From Amyloporia xantha (Eukaryota; Basidiomycota; Agaricomycetes; Polyporales; Adustoporiaceae): DNA of 64,000 nt. Made by a program: the position numbers and the translations under genes. The DNA lies in contig JAYKKR010000001.1 in NCBI GenBank assembly GCA_036971615.1, positions 372,001 through 436,000 on the forward strand. The letters run 5' to 3'. The notes below the pieces were generated by a model. It did not search any database and was not told where the DNA came from. It saw only the letters and a list, made by a program, of their open reading frames with translations. Shown here one piece after another: positions 9,953-20,298 of this stretch. Within the stretch, counting starts at the first letter, position 1. Each line of letters starts with the position of its first letter.

Positions 9953-12900
9953 ATGGCAGCAGCACGATCAGTCCATGATATGCCCATACGGGGCTCGAAG
10001 TCAGCACCTAGGACCTTCAAAGGACAGTCTTCTTATATAAAAGAATTCCTTGAAGAATACGAAGCTTTGCTATCTTACAATAATGTTACCGATGAAACAG
10101 AAAAGTGTAAGACTTTACGACGATACTGCAGTAGTTCAGTCAGGGAAGTATTAGAAGCACTCCCTCATTATATCACCCCTAACTGGGACGAGTTGAAAGA
10201 TCAACTCAAGAAATTATATGATTCAGACCGGAATGAAAGGCGATTCAAGAAACAAGATCTGAAAGAATATTGTCGTAAAATGCGACGAAGACCTATGCGA
10301 TCAATGACAGATGTCAGAAATTATGACCGAGGTTTCCAAAGGATAGCGGGATGGCTCTTGAATACTACTCTGATTGATGAAGCAACGTTCAAAGAATATT
10401 TTTGGTATGGAATACCCAAACATATTCAAGCTCGACTTGAACTTCGTATTCTGCGACGAAAAACGACACACAATTTGAAAGATCCTTTTGATGTAGCAGA
10501 TATACTAACAGCACTTGAAGAAATGTTTAGACGTGATCGGTTTGACGCCGATGGTTTCTCATCTGACTCTGATGATCTAAGTGATCGAGATCGATCAGGA
10601 TCATCAGATCCAGATTTTAGTGATTCAGATGATGACGACGTGCTTAGAAGAAGTAGTAAAGAAACAAGAGCAGAAAAGTTACGACATAATGAGCGGATAG
10701 CAGCAAAGGAAAAGCTGCGAGCCAAGCGAGCAGAAGCTGGACCTACAGCGCGCCAGCGTCTGAGGGCGCTTAACAATGAAGATCGGCTTCAGGCAGAAAG
10801 TCAAGAAGAAATGGAAGTTTTAATTAAACGACTTCAAACTATGGACATTAATGATACTAACTATGCCGCTTTATATTATAAAGCCTTGAAGAAAGACCGG
10901 GATATTAAATTTATAGTCAAACCACCAGTAATGGTATCAGAAACCCCATCCGGACCTATGTACACCTCTAGACCACCCCGGAATAGTTCTGGACCACTGA
11001 ATTCACAGAATAATGAGTACAGACAGAACAATGAGTATAGAGACAATATGCGAAGGGACACATTGTGTTATGGCTGCGGGAAACCTGGACATACACTCAA
11101 TTATTGTAACACAATAAATGACATGGTCAACAAAGGGATTGTCCGTAAGGACAATATGGGCAGAATTGTTATGGCAGACGGTTCCCCCATTAGGCGCAAT
11201 GGGACAGAGCCTATTGTTCACGCAGTACAAAAGCGGCAGGAAGCCGTCCAAACGAACCTTATCACCTCTCCGGACGTCTTCTATTACAGTTCTGACAGCG
11301 ACGCAGACTCTGACATTCTAGTCCTACCTGCGGAGCGTGCTCCGAAGTCTACTAAGGAAGCTCGGAAGGTACGTTTCGAGGGTGTGTTCCCTCCGCCAAA
11401 GCCTGCGTGGGCCCGCAAGGCCGACGGGCTGGAGCGCGGGAATCCCCGGTCTGCCGCTCCTCCAGCCACCACAGCTAAACCGCACCTACCAGACTCCTCC
11501 CGAAATCGTCCCTTTGTTCCTGCCAACGCTCGCAAACCCACCGTCGAGATTGACGACGACGCCATAATGGAAGACCCCATCCTCCCTACGCCGGCCGTAG
11601 GAATTGATTCGGTAAGCAAAGCTGGCCTTGCCGGAGACAAAACCAAACGATTAACGCCCCTACAGTCAGCCGTCTCTCGCCATGTCCAACCGCTAACTAT
11701 ACTCGATCGAATTCTTAATACACCGCTAACGCTGTCAGTGGGCGAAGTTATTGGATCGTCCAAAGAGGTAAATCAACAGCTTCAAAATGTTATCAAATAC
11801 AAACGACTTACTCCATCTCCCGACGCCGCGCAGGTAGCAGCAACGATCGTCACGCACAACCGCGGCGCCCTCATCCACCTGACAGTCGAGTGCGACGGTA
11901 ACCCTGTCGACTCCATCGTTGATACAGGATCAATGATCAACGTCGTGCATCAACGTGTCTGGAAGCAAGTCATCTGCAGACCTCTCGACAAAAGTCTGCA
12001 AATTACGATGAAAGACGCTAACGGGGGAGAGGGTCGTTTAATAGGGCTTGTACAGAACGTCCCCTTGCGCTGCGGAGGCGCGACGACGTGGGCCAACTTG
12101 TACGTCGCCGAACAGGTCCCGTTCGGCATGCTGCTCGGACGACCTTGGCAGCGTGGCAACCACATATCTATCGACGAACGAACGGATGGAACGTACCTCA
12201 TCTTCAAGCATCCCTTTACAAATGCAAATCATCTCGAATTGCTCGCGGTACCTGAGAACGCACCCGACGCCCAAGTTGACTACACTCAATACTCGGTCAG
12301 TGAACTACTCGACGTTTTTCTCATCTGCGCCGGGCGCCAGCAAGATGGTACCACGCCTATAGTAGCTCCCGGGACCTACGACGCTGAGTCGTACGAAGCG
12401 GAGCTTGCGCCAACCATCGCATATCCGCAAGCGTTCGGGATCTGGGAAGGTTGTCGCTATGAGGACTGGATGCTGCCCGATGCTAGCCTTACTGGCCATG
12501 CAGCCGGCCCTCCAGGAGTATACAACACTCGGACCTATCCCTTTGAGCGACAAGGACAGGCCTACATCCGTTTTTTTCCTTTTTCTGACCTCCACTACAA
12601 TAACCGTCCTTCCGACGAACACCGCAGCGCGCGTGAATCCTACGCCGTGTCCGACGTTCGACGACTCCCTAGCCCCGAATATCCCGACTCGGGCAGTGAC
12701 ACCGACACCCGAGGCCACGTGCTGGACGCGTTGGCGTTAGACACGCAACCTGTGTTCGAGTACGACCTGCAAGACTCAGACGATCAGGACCGCTGTCTTT
12801 GCGTAGACACGGTACGCCCTGCAGTATACACGCGCAATCTCCCTAGTCTCTCCAACATCATACCTACGATCGACAATACTATTCGTACCGACGATCTCGA

Positions 12901-14452
12901 CCACGGGGAAGCTACTGAACACCCGGATCATACGGATAACAGCGCCAGCGCGCCACTTGTTGACGGTTTAGCCGTTTGCGCTGCGCCGACGCCTTTCGAC
13001 GACTCCACGAACAAAACCCTTCACTTGAACTCGGACGACTCCGCCGACAGCTCTAGCGCCAAAACTGGAACGTCGACTGCCGTCCAACTCGAGACGCAGC
13101 CAGCGCCTTACGGATTCGCCGACGCTACCACAATTCGAGCACAGGAGGAGGAGGACGAAAGGCTGGAAAGATTAGGGAGGGAGATTACGAGAATGAAGCA
13201 GCAGGAAAGAAAGAAGAGGAAGAAAGTGGTGCAGTTGAAACGGAGAGAAATCTTCGAAAGAAAGTACGGGCACCTTCATCTCAACTCTCCTTCTGACCAG
13301 CCTGGCAACGACCAACGTAACACCAGCAAGGCTGAACAGCGCGCGCGCAGTCCGATACACGAACCGCATGAAGTATCGCTCGACAAGAGCAAGACTGTTC
13401 AATTGCTTGCAGGACCGCCTGCGCCTAGTCACGTAACGAATGCGTGTATACCTCCCCCTTTCTACTACGCCCCTTATCCCGTGTATGGCTATCCTCCTGG
13501 TCGAGTGTGGTACGCCCCCAGCGTAACGAACACCAGCGCCTCGTACCCCGGGAACTTCGAACTACCGCAGCAACCGCCCAGCATAGCGGAAGAGGCAGAG
13601 GAAGACGACGCCAGCTCGACCTGCGCGAGCGAGCTGATGGACATCGAAGTGAGCGACACAGTCGTAAACAACGGCAAGGACGGTGCGGATAACATTGCCA
13701 TTGCCCGTGCTGCCTTACTCAATGCCACGGCGCGACCAGGAGACCGTACGCAAGACCCCCACGGATGTCAGCCGGCAGTCAGCGAGGGCGCGGATGGCTC
13801 GACAACCTCTCCATCGGGAGACGTGGTCTGGGAAAGCGACGAAATCAAGCTACTCCTTCGAACGCTAGCTGAGTCGCTCAACGCGAGCGTAGCGGAAGTA
13901 GCCCCATTAGATAGTCCGCCTCTTCCAACAGGCATGCTTCCTGCTAGCGCGTTAGGCATTGTGTCAACGGCCGATCTTCCCCCGTACGCGCTCGGAGAGA
14001 CTCTGGCTGTTAGTAACAATTCATCTACCACTTCTAACCATTACGCAGAGTGTCGCCCGAGCGCAGGCGGGCTTTTCTCATCTATCACGCAGCCCCCGCT
14101 CGTATACTACAACGAAGCATCGGAATCCCCGATCTCGTACCTAAACGACGAGGAGCAGGTATCTCCTGCCACCTCGTTTTTGGTGCCTCCAACTCCTCCA
14201 CAGTCTCTCGCCTCTGAGCCGAATATCGATATCGACGCCGATGCCGAGGGTGAGCCGGACCCGGAGTACAAGCCGTACACCACCCAGATCGAGCCGAAGG
14301 AGTGCGAGGAATTTCGAGAACGAGTACGCGAGGATATCCGGGACCTTGTTGCTGTCCCAATGGCCGAGTTCGAAGACTTCCTGGTAGAGTATATCTTTGG
14401 GTTAGCCATGAATGGCGAGGTTCGGTCTTTTCGCATCGGAAAGTCTAAGTGA
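9953..14452 (+). CDS. gag-pr: Gypsy Gag-protease polyprotein
   Basis: 1499 codons from the first ATG. The N-terminal third is a Gag capsid-like region followed by a charged stretch, then a zinc knuckle CX2CX4HX4C at about residues 371-385 (CYGCGKPGHTLNYC). An aspartic protease site DTGS lies at about residue 657, followed by a GRPW motif typical of retropepsin C-termini. The remaining 600 residues are a low-complexity linker with acidic and Pro/Ser-rich tracts and a Lys/Arg/Glu coiled stretch. The frame is also open upstream from about 9605 through a Ser/Thr/Pro-rich stretch with no ATG I can see. Base composition changes from AT-rich to host-like GC-rich near 11.25 kb. The ORF overlaps the next one by 41 bases. 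Confidence 0.92.
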   Translation: MAAARSVHDMPIRGSKSAPRTFKGQSSYIKEFLEEYEALLSYNNVTDETEKCKTLRRYCSSSVREVLEALPHYITPNWDELKDQLKKLYDSDRNERRFKKQDLKEYCRKMRRRPMRSMTDVRNYDRGFQRIAGWLLNTTLIDEATFKEYFWYGIPKHIQARLELRILRRKTTHNLKDPFDVADILTALEEMFRRDRFDADGFSSDSDDLSDRDRSGSSDPDFSDSDDDDVLRRSSKETRAEKLRHNERIAAKEKLRAKRAEAGPTARQRLRALNNEDRLQAESQEEMEVLIKRLQTMDINDTNYAALYYKALKKDRDIKFIVKPPVMVSETPSGPMYTSRPPRNSSGPLNSQNNEYRQNNEYRDNMRRDTLCYGCGKPGHTLNYCNTINDMVNKGIVRKDNMGRIVMADGSPIRRNGTEPIVHAVQKRQEAVQTNLITSPDVFYYSSDSDADSDILVLPAERAPKSTKEARKVRFEGVFPPPKPAWARKADGLERGNPRSAAPPATTAKPHLPDSSRNRPFVPANARKPTVEIDDDAIMEDPILPTPAVGIDSVSKAGLAGDKTKRLTPLQSAVSRHVQPLTILDRILNTPLTLSVGEVIGSSKEVNQQLQNVIKYKRLTPSPDAAQVAATIVTHNRGALIHLTVECDGNPVDSIVDTGSMINVVHQRVWKQVICRPLDKSLQITMKDANGGEGRLIGLVQNVPLRCGGATTWANLYVAEQVPFGMLLGRPWQRGNHISIDERTDGTYLIFKHPFTNANHLELLAVPENAPDAQVDYTQYSVSELLDVFLICAGRQQDGTTPIVAPGTYDAESYEAELAPTIAYPQAFGIWEGCRYEDWMLPDASLTGHAAGPPGVYNTRTYPFERQGQAYIRFFPFSDLHYNNRPSDEHRSARESYAVSDVRRLPSPEYPDSGSDTDTRGHVLDALALDTQPVFEYDLQDSDDQDRCLCVDTVRPAVYTRNLPSLSNIIPTIDNTIRTDDLDHGEATEHPDHTDNSASAPLVDGLAVCAAPTPFDDSTNKTLHLNSDDSADSSSAKTGTSTAVQLETQPAPYGFADATTIRAQEEEDERLERLGREITRMKQQERKKRKKVVQLKRREIFERKYGHLHLNSPSDQPGNDQRNTSKAEQRARSPIHEPHEVSLDKSKTVQLLAGPPAPSHVTNACIPPPFYYAPYPVYGYPPGRVWYAPSVTNTSASYPGNFELPQQPPSIAEEAEEDDASSTCASELMDIEVSDTVVNNGKDGADNIAIARAALLNATARPGDRTQDPHGCQPAVSEGADGSTTSPSGDVVWESDEIKLLLRTLAESLNASVAEVAPLDSPPLPTGMLPASALGIVSTADLPPYALGETLAVSNNSSTTSNHYAECRPSAGGLFSSITQPPLVYYNEASESPISYLNDEEQVSPATSFLVPPTPPQSLASEPNIDIDADAEGEPDPEYKPYTTQIEPKECEEFRERVREDIRDLVAVPMAEFEDFLVEYIFGLAMNGEVRSFRIGKSK

Positions 14453-17400
14453 ATCTCTATCCTATGATACCCATATGCTTGCGTCGAGTTCGGACGTATC
14501 TCTCCATATGCCTCATATGCCTTATGATACCCTTATGCCTATCTCGGTCTCGTTATCGTCACTTTGTAACTCGCTACCTCGGATCGTGTCGCGTTTACTC
14601 TCTGGTGCCTCGTCATTTTCGTCGCTATCTCGTTGTAATCAGTTCTCCGGCAGAACTGACTTAAATACCCCTGTACATACCCAAGTTAGGACAATTCCAA
14701 ATTGCTTTTGGACTTATATTCCAGAATTCGAAAGCGATAAGTCTACCTTTGGAGCTTATAAAAAGGTAGATAAGAAAGTCAAACCTGTACCAGGAGTATT
14801 CCCTGAAGATGCTAGAGTTATAAGAAGGATACCAGAGGATCCTTTGAAGTCCCTTGTTCCTTTACCAAAGATACCTCCTACCTTTGTTCCAACAAAGAAG
14901 TTAACTCAAGAAAGAATAGATGCATTAAATATAAATAAAGATGGATACCTATGGCCTGAAGAAGAAAAGCTATTCCTTTATATTTTGGGCTTAAATGAAA
15001 GATCTTTGGCCTTTGGAGAAGAAGATAGAGGAACTTTAAGAGAGGATTATTTCACTCCCTATATAATTCCAGTGGAACCACATGAACCTTGGGCATTTCC
15101 CAATATTCCTATTGCACCAGGTATTAAAGACAGAGTTATAAAGCTACTTAAAGAAAAAATCTCAGCAGGAGTTTATGAACCCAGTCAATCTTCATATCGA
15201 TCAAGATGGTTCTGCGTAACCAAAAAGAATGGTGATCTTAGGATTGTCCATGACCTTCAACCTTTAAATAAAGTATCTATTCGCGATGCAGGCTCACCGC
15301 CAATATTGGATGACTTTGTAGAGCCTTTTGCGGGACGACAGTGCTATACAGTATTTGATTTATTTTGGGGCTTTGACGCACGCAAAGTCCATCCAAATAG
15401 TAGAGACCTTACATCATTTATGACACCACTCGGTCTTCTACGCATTACTTCTATGCCTATGGGATATACAAATTCACCAGCTGAATTTCAAAACTGTATG
15501 ACCTTCATTCTTCAAGAAGAAATTCCCCATGTTGCCAATGTCTTTATAGATGATCTTCCAGTGAAAGGACCCACAACTCAGTACTTAGATGAAGAAGGTA
15601 AACCAGAGACTTTGAAAGAAAATCCAGGAATTAGAAGGTTTATTTGGGAACATGCGATAGATGTTCACCGCATTATGCATCGTGTTGGAGAGGCTGGTGC
15701 CACATTCTCTCCAAAGAAAATTCAGCTCTGTAAACCAGAAGTCGTGATTGTAGGACAGAAGTGTACGCCAGAAGGAAGATTACCAGAAGACGGAAAGGTT
15801 TCAAAGATATTAAAATGGCCTGAATTAAAAACAGTAAAGAATGTACGTGAGTTTATGGGATTATGCGGAACAGTGCGGATTTGGATCAAAGATTACTCTG
15901 CAATTGCGAGACCGTTGGTAGAGCTTACCAGAAAAGATGCAGTGTTTGTTTGGGATGAAAGAAGGCAGGAAGCTTTTGAGCACCTTAAGCAATTAGTGGC
16001 TTCCGCCCCAGCTTTGCGACCCATTGATTATACTTCGGATCGACCTGTTTACATGTCAATTGATTCCAGCATTGTTGCAGTTGGATTTATTCTGTCTCAG
16101 GATGATGAACAAGGAAAGCGGAGACCAGCTAGGTATGGCTCACTTCCTTTTAATGAAAGAGAAGCCAGATATAGCCAACCAAAATTGGAGCTATTTGGAT
16201 GCTACAGAGCTTTGCGTCATTGGAGACTATACCTTATAGGAATCAAAAACCTAATCTTGGAAGTAGATGCAAAATATATCAAAGATATGCTGAACAAGCC
16301 AGACCTACAACCTAATGCCACTATAAATAGATGGATTCAAGGCATTTTATTATTTACCTTTGAACTTCGACATATTCCTGCAGATAAACATAGAGGACCA
16401 GATGCTTTATCTAGAAGAGAGCCTACTGAAGAAGATATTCTGGAAACAGCAGAATCTGATGGATGGTTAGATGATATTGCTCTCCTATCATTCTATATTC
16501 AGCCAGTCCCCATAAAAATTCCTACATTTTTGCCTTCATGTCTAGCCATCAACTCAAAGCAAGAGAAAAACCTGCTAGATATTCAACATTTTCTAAAAAC
16601 CCTAGAAACTCCAATATTTCCTACTTCTCAAGCTAAGCAGAGGTTTTTGAAGAAAGCTACCCAGTTTTTCTTACAAGGGGCAGCCATGTTCAAAAGAAGA
16701 AAAGGAAAGACACCTTTGCTAGTAGTCTTCATGCCAGATAAAAGAATAGCAATTATGACCCATGCACATGAAAAGCTAGGACACAGAGGAGTTCATGGAG
16801 TTTTCTATCATATCAGAGATAGATTCTTCTGGCCTCATCTATTCCAAGATGTTAAACACCATGTCAGCTCATGCCATGAATGCCAAATTTGGAGTACAAA
16901 GAGAATAGAAATTCCTCCTACTATAAGATCACCAGTCACTATTTTCACTCAGATATATGTGGATGTTATGTTCATGCCTAAAGCCCATGGATATCATTAT
17001 ATTGTAGCAGCCCGAGATGATTTAACTCATGCTGCAGAAGGCCGAGCCTTAAAGAAAGCAAATTCTACAGAGCTAGCCAGATTTTTCTGGGAAGAAATAA
17101 TCTGTCGATATGGACATATCACAGAAGTCGTCACAGATAATGGATCAGAAATGGCTGGAGCATTTGAGAAGCTGTTACAAAGATATGGAATCCCTCAGAT
17201 TAGAATCTCGCCTTACAATAAACATGCAACCGGACTAGTAGAACAAGGTCATTTTGTTATCAGAGAAAGTATACTTAAGGACTGCGGAAAGAAGATTTCC
17301 TCATGGCCTTACAGAGTTCCACATGCTTTCTTTGCAGATAAAATCACGACTCGTCGCTCTACAGGATTTAGCCCTTATTTCCTAATGTTTGGAACCGACC

Positions 17401-17969
17401 CTGTCTTACCATTTGATCTGACGGAAGCTACTTTCCTGGTGAAAGGGTTTAAGTCAGGAATGTCCACCGCGGAATTATTAGCACTTAGACTGCGACAACT
17501 AGAGAAGAGACCAGCCGACATGGAGAGAGCCGCTCAGACAATAGTCAGAGCTAGAATAAGGTCAAAGGCTCAATTTGAGCAGAAGTTTGAGCATCGATTA
17601 AGAAAAGAAAGATTAAAGCCGAAGGATTTGGTACTAGTGCGGAACTCCCAACGGGACGCTGGACTTACAAGCAAGTATAGTCAGCGTTATTTGGGACCAT
17701 ATGAAATTGTACGCGCCAGAAAATCAGGATCATACATCCTTAAAGAATTAGATGGAACAGTAATGTTAAAGGCAGTTGCTGGTTTTCGACTATTACCTTA
17801 TAAGCCTCGTGTTCCCAGAGACTTGTATTTGGAAAACATAGAGGCGGACTCATCTTCAGAACCTGTAACCGAAGAAGACGACTCAACTTCAGATTCTATG
17901 TTTGCATCAGAATCCTCGGATGATTGGATCGCATCAGACAATGATGACCAATGGAATGCATGGGATTAA
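14412..17969 (+). CDS. pol: Gypsy reverse transcriptase-RNase H-integrase polyprotein
   Basis: 1185 codons in the +1 frame relative to the Gag ORF. Reverse transcriptase: the first catalytic Asp is in VFDLFWGF and the active-site pair is FIDD at about 378-381. RNase H: Asp in YMSIDSS, Glu in PKLELFG and Asp in LEVDAK. Integrase: an HHCC zinc finger starting near residue 786 (HEKLGH ... CHECQ), then a catalytic triad at about D851, D909 (TDNGSE) and E944. A C-terminal segment with LGPYEIV looks like the usual gypsy integrase tail. Expression probably needs ribosomal slippage or reinitiation, since the ORF begins inside the end of Gag. Codon use is AT-rich from about 14.66 kb on. Confidence 0.93.
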   Translation: MARFGLFASESLSESLSYDTHMLASSSDVSLHMPHMPYDTLMPISVSLSSLCNSLPRIVSRLLSGASSFSSLSRCNQFSGRTDLNTPVHTQVRTIPNCFWTYIPEFESDKSTFGAYKKVDKKVKPVPGVFPEDARVIRRIPEDPLKSLVPLPKIPPTFVPTKKLTQERIDALNINKDGYLWPEEEKLFLYILGLNERSLAFGEEDRGTLREDYFTPYIIPVEPHEPWAFPNIPIAPGIKDRVIKLLKEKISAGVYEPSQSSYRSRWFCVTKKNGDLRIVHDLQPLNKVSIRDAGSPPILDDFVEPFAGRQCYTVFDLFWGFDARKVHPNSRDLTSFMTPLGLLRITSMPMGYTNSPAEFQNCMTFILQEEIPHVANVFIDDLPVKGPTTQYLDEEGKPETLKENPGIRRFIWEHAIDVHRIMHRVGEAGATFSPKKIQLCKPEVVIVGQKCTPEGRLPEDGKVSKILKWPELKTVKNVREFMGLCGTVRIWIKDYSAIARPLVELTRKDAVFVWDERRQEAFEHLKQLVASAPALRPIDYTSDRPVYMSIDSSIVAVGFILSQDDEQGKRRPARYGSLPFNEREARYSQPKLELFGCYRALRHWRLYLIGIKNLILEVDAKYIKDMLNKPDLQPNATINRWIQGILLFTFELRHIPADKHRGPDALSRREPTEEDILETAESDGWLDDIALLSFYIQPVPIKIPTFLPSCLAINSKQEKNLLDIQHFLKTLETPIFPTSQAKQRFLKKATQFFLQGAAMFKRRKGKTPLLVVFMPDKRIAIMTHAHEKLGHRGVHGVFYHIRDRFFWPHLFQDVKHHVSSCHECQIWSTKRIEIPPTIRSPVTIFTQIYVDVMFMPKAHGYHYIVAARDDLTHAAEGRALKKANSTELARFFWEEIICRYGHITEVVTDNGSEMAGAFEKLLQRYGIPQIRISPYNKHATGLVEQGHFVIRESILKDCGKKISSWPYRVPHAFFADKITTRRSTGFSPYFLMFGTDPVLPFDLTEATFLVKGFKSGMSTAELLALRLRQLEKRPADMERAAQTIVRARIRSKAQFEQKFEHRLRKERLKPKDLVLVRNSQRDAGLTSKYSQRYLGPYEIVRARKSGSYILKELDGTVMLKAVAGFRLLPYKPRVPRDLYLENIEADSSSEPVTEEDDSTSDSMFASESSDDWIASDNDDQWNAWD

Positions 17970-18030
17970 CCTACTTCGATCAGAATTAATGCTTCCAAAA
18001 GTGTATCAATGATTCACACGATCGTCTTAA

Positions 18031-18630
18031 ATGACACGCTGTCACTATCACCGTCCTTTCTCTGTATCAACCAGCTACTACTCTATAATGTCGACTTCAG
18101 TCCTGCTACCATATCTTCGCCCTGCCTCTATGCGAGTTGTCCAGGGACAACTCCAAACTATTTGGTCTATTATGATCACTGAGCGTAATAGAATACCTCA
18201 GGACCAACTCGATGTCGCCCAGCTGCGCAATGTGCACTATTTAGCTACCTTTGGAGCCACATGTTACCATCTGGCTATCGAGGCTGGCGAACCAGCACTC
18301 AAGCTACACACATGGTTCTATCATGAATCCATCGGCCCTGTCTTCTTAGGGGACATTGCAGATTTCATATCGGCCACAGCCATCCGCATAACATCCTGGA
18401 AGCTATCCCCAGCATCACTCGAGCACATCGACCAGCGCACACTTCTAATTCCCTGCGACATCATCTTATCCATTCGCCAAGTCATAGTACCCTGGTATTA
18501 TTATGCCATGTGCCTTCTGACGCCCCATTGCCAGTACCATTGCGCGTGCCATTCACAAGTGAGTGTAGTTTGTATTCAAGTCATTGGATGCACAACGGGG
18601 ACGTTGTATTTTCAACTGTGGGGTGGTTGA
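18031..18630 (+). CDS. Unknown third ORF of the gypsy element
   Basis: A 199-codon ORF between the integrase gene and the 3' LTR, ending at the LTR boundary. Its composition is more GC-rich than pol. It has a moderately hydrophobic stretch near residues 150-170 but no clear signal peptide. The position matches that of env or accessory ORFs in other LTR elements, yet I recognise no domain and it may be a chance ORF in the 3' untranslated region. Confidence 0.3.
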   Translation: MTRCHYHRPFSVSTSYYSIMSTSVLLPYLRPASMRVVQGQLQTIWSIMITERNRIPQDQLDVAQLRNVHYLATFGATCYHLAIEAGEPALKLHTWFYHESIGPVFLGDIADFISATAIRITSWKLSPASLEHIDQRTLLIPCDIILSIRQVIVPWYYYAMCLLTPHCQYHCACHSQVSVVCIQVIGCTTGTLYFQLWGG

Positions 18631-19697
18631 CCTGCACACATGTTGTTTAATAAAACAACTCATGAGCCGTGCTGGGTCGGAGTTGAAGGAATAATTCACC
18701 AGTCAAACATGGACTAATACATCTCCCAGGCGCATTATCAAGAAGGAAAGGAGGTCGCGAGTGGAAGAATTGGAGATGGATTTATGGTGCGCTGGAGTAT
18801 CTCAAGAGACGGTTGAATTGGATGAAGAAGAGCAACCGAAGTTACCCGTCATTAATATTAGCGGAGCCATCTAAGGCGACTGGACACAAAGTCTAATACG
18901 TTCCTTACTTGTAATTCTTATATCAAATTATATATGCCTTCCAAATCAGGTAGCGAACTTGGACCCGACAGTTTGGAAGTCACTTACAATTGTCTCAAGT
19001 CCGGTGTACTTCCAAATACAGCACAACAATGGGATACCTTGGCTATTACTCACCTAGTTAGGCAACTAAGAACAAAAGAATCCTAGGACAATGAAGGATA
19101 AAAGCCTATTGAGGAGAGAATTGGGAAGGACATACGGTCTATTATATAGCTACCATATATGTACTACAATATCTTTTATTTCCATTGTTTCAATATTTTG
19201 AGACGTACTAAAGGATTTCAGTAGCTCATTGAAGTCCAAAATTAGTAAATCCTATTGTACTCTACTTTATTGTTAGAAGTTTTCTATTGTCTAAAAATTC
19301 CCACACTTTTAGTATATAAAGGCCCACTTCAGAGCAGAGAGCATCTCACCTTTGCCCCAGAGATCACCCCTTGATCTCACTTTTTCCTTTGAGGTCCCCC
19401 TTGATCTCAGACCTTGAGGTCACTCTGCTCTAAGTTTCAGCCTAGGTACATAAGTTTGTACAGCTGAATAAAGCTACTGTTACTCTCTAAAGTGTGATCT
19501 ACTGTGTGAAAGTCAAGAAGGCTTGTCTACATTTATCATTGCTTTGACTTTTTGATTAAAGTCACTCTAAACCACTCAAAACAACAAATATATTCTAATA
19601 TTCTACAAGAACAACTGAGAAACTACCCGTCTTGGATCAGGACCGGTTATCTCAGGAAATTGTGATTATTTTTGTATAGTCACTCTTTCGCACGTCA
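18628..19697 (+). repeat. 3' LTR of the gypsy element
   Basis: 1070 bp, matching 8497-9566 wherever I compared them. The purine run GTGGGGTGG just before it serves as the likely polypurine tract. It ends GCACGTCA followed by the target duplication GTGT at 19698-19701. Confidence 0.93.
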
Positions 19698-20298
19698 GTG
19701 TTGCCGGATTACTCCTGATCTTCTTCGTCAAGTAGTCGCTGCGCCGCTTTATCGCTTGTTCGGGAAATTCAATCCCACCAAGTATCCGCTGTCGCCGCTC
19801 CTGATCGAGACGTGTGAATTCTGCCTCCTCAATCTTACGGAAGAACATCACTCCGTCCTTCCACAACGCGAGGAGGTGTCTAACGGCGTTAGTATTGAGC
19901 GTGCCGAGTCCGGTAAACTTGACCTCGGTGTGTGGCCAGCCCTCGAGGACGATGTGGTACTTGACGACGATGCGACTCCAGTATCGCGTCCATTCCATCC
20001 GCGCATTGTCGTTCCCACACAATGCGTCTTCCGAAACGTCAGGCCGTGAGCAACGAAGAAAAATGTATTTTGTAGATACTGGGGAGTTAGACTTACGAAG
20101 CGAAGCCTTCATCAGCTCGTCGAGCTCTCGACGGTACAGATCTCGACGGCGGGAGCCTGTCGGCGGAGGAGGAGATTGCTCTACCAGTCAGACAATCAGA
20201 TTTCGGAGTTTGAGTTGGCATTCAACAAGACGCTACTCACCTCTCAGTGGGGATGTCCCATTGACATTGCTCTGTCTAAACACCAGCAGCCTGGACAT
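19698..20298 (-). pseudogene. Small basic-protein gene split by the gypsy insertion (right copy)
   Basis: Exons 20298-20241, 20180-20097 and 20027 to the insertion point are the same as in the left copy, with one Phe-to-Ser change in exon 1. The third exon runs into the retrotransposon at 19697 and would read a short stretch of LTR before stopping. The missing end, 25 codons and a stop, is at 8419-8496. The lost part is the basic and acidic tail; the MEWTRYW core remains, so a truncated protein could still be made. Function unknown. Confidence 0.75.

Larger units (their letters stand above)
8497..19697 (+). mobile_element. Intact Ty3/gypsy LTR retrotransposon, 11.2 kb
   Basis: Two LTRs of exactly 1070 bp, without differences in the stretches I compared, flank a Gag-protease ORF and an RT-RNase H-integrase ORF. 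LTR ends are TGACCTGC and GCACGTCA, inverted repeats with one mismatch. The 4-bp duplication GTGT lies at 8493-8496 and 19698-19701. Order PR, RT, RH, IN is that of the Ty3/gypsy group. Equal LTRs, a clean target duplication and open ORFs mean a recent and possibly active insertion. It landed in the last exon of a small host gene. Confidence 0.95.
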
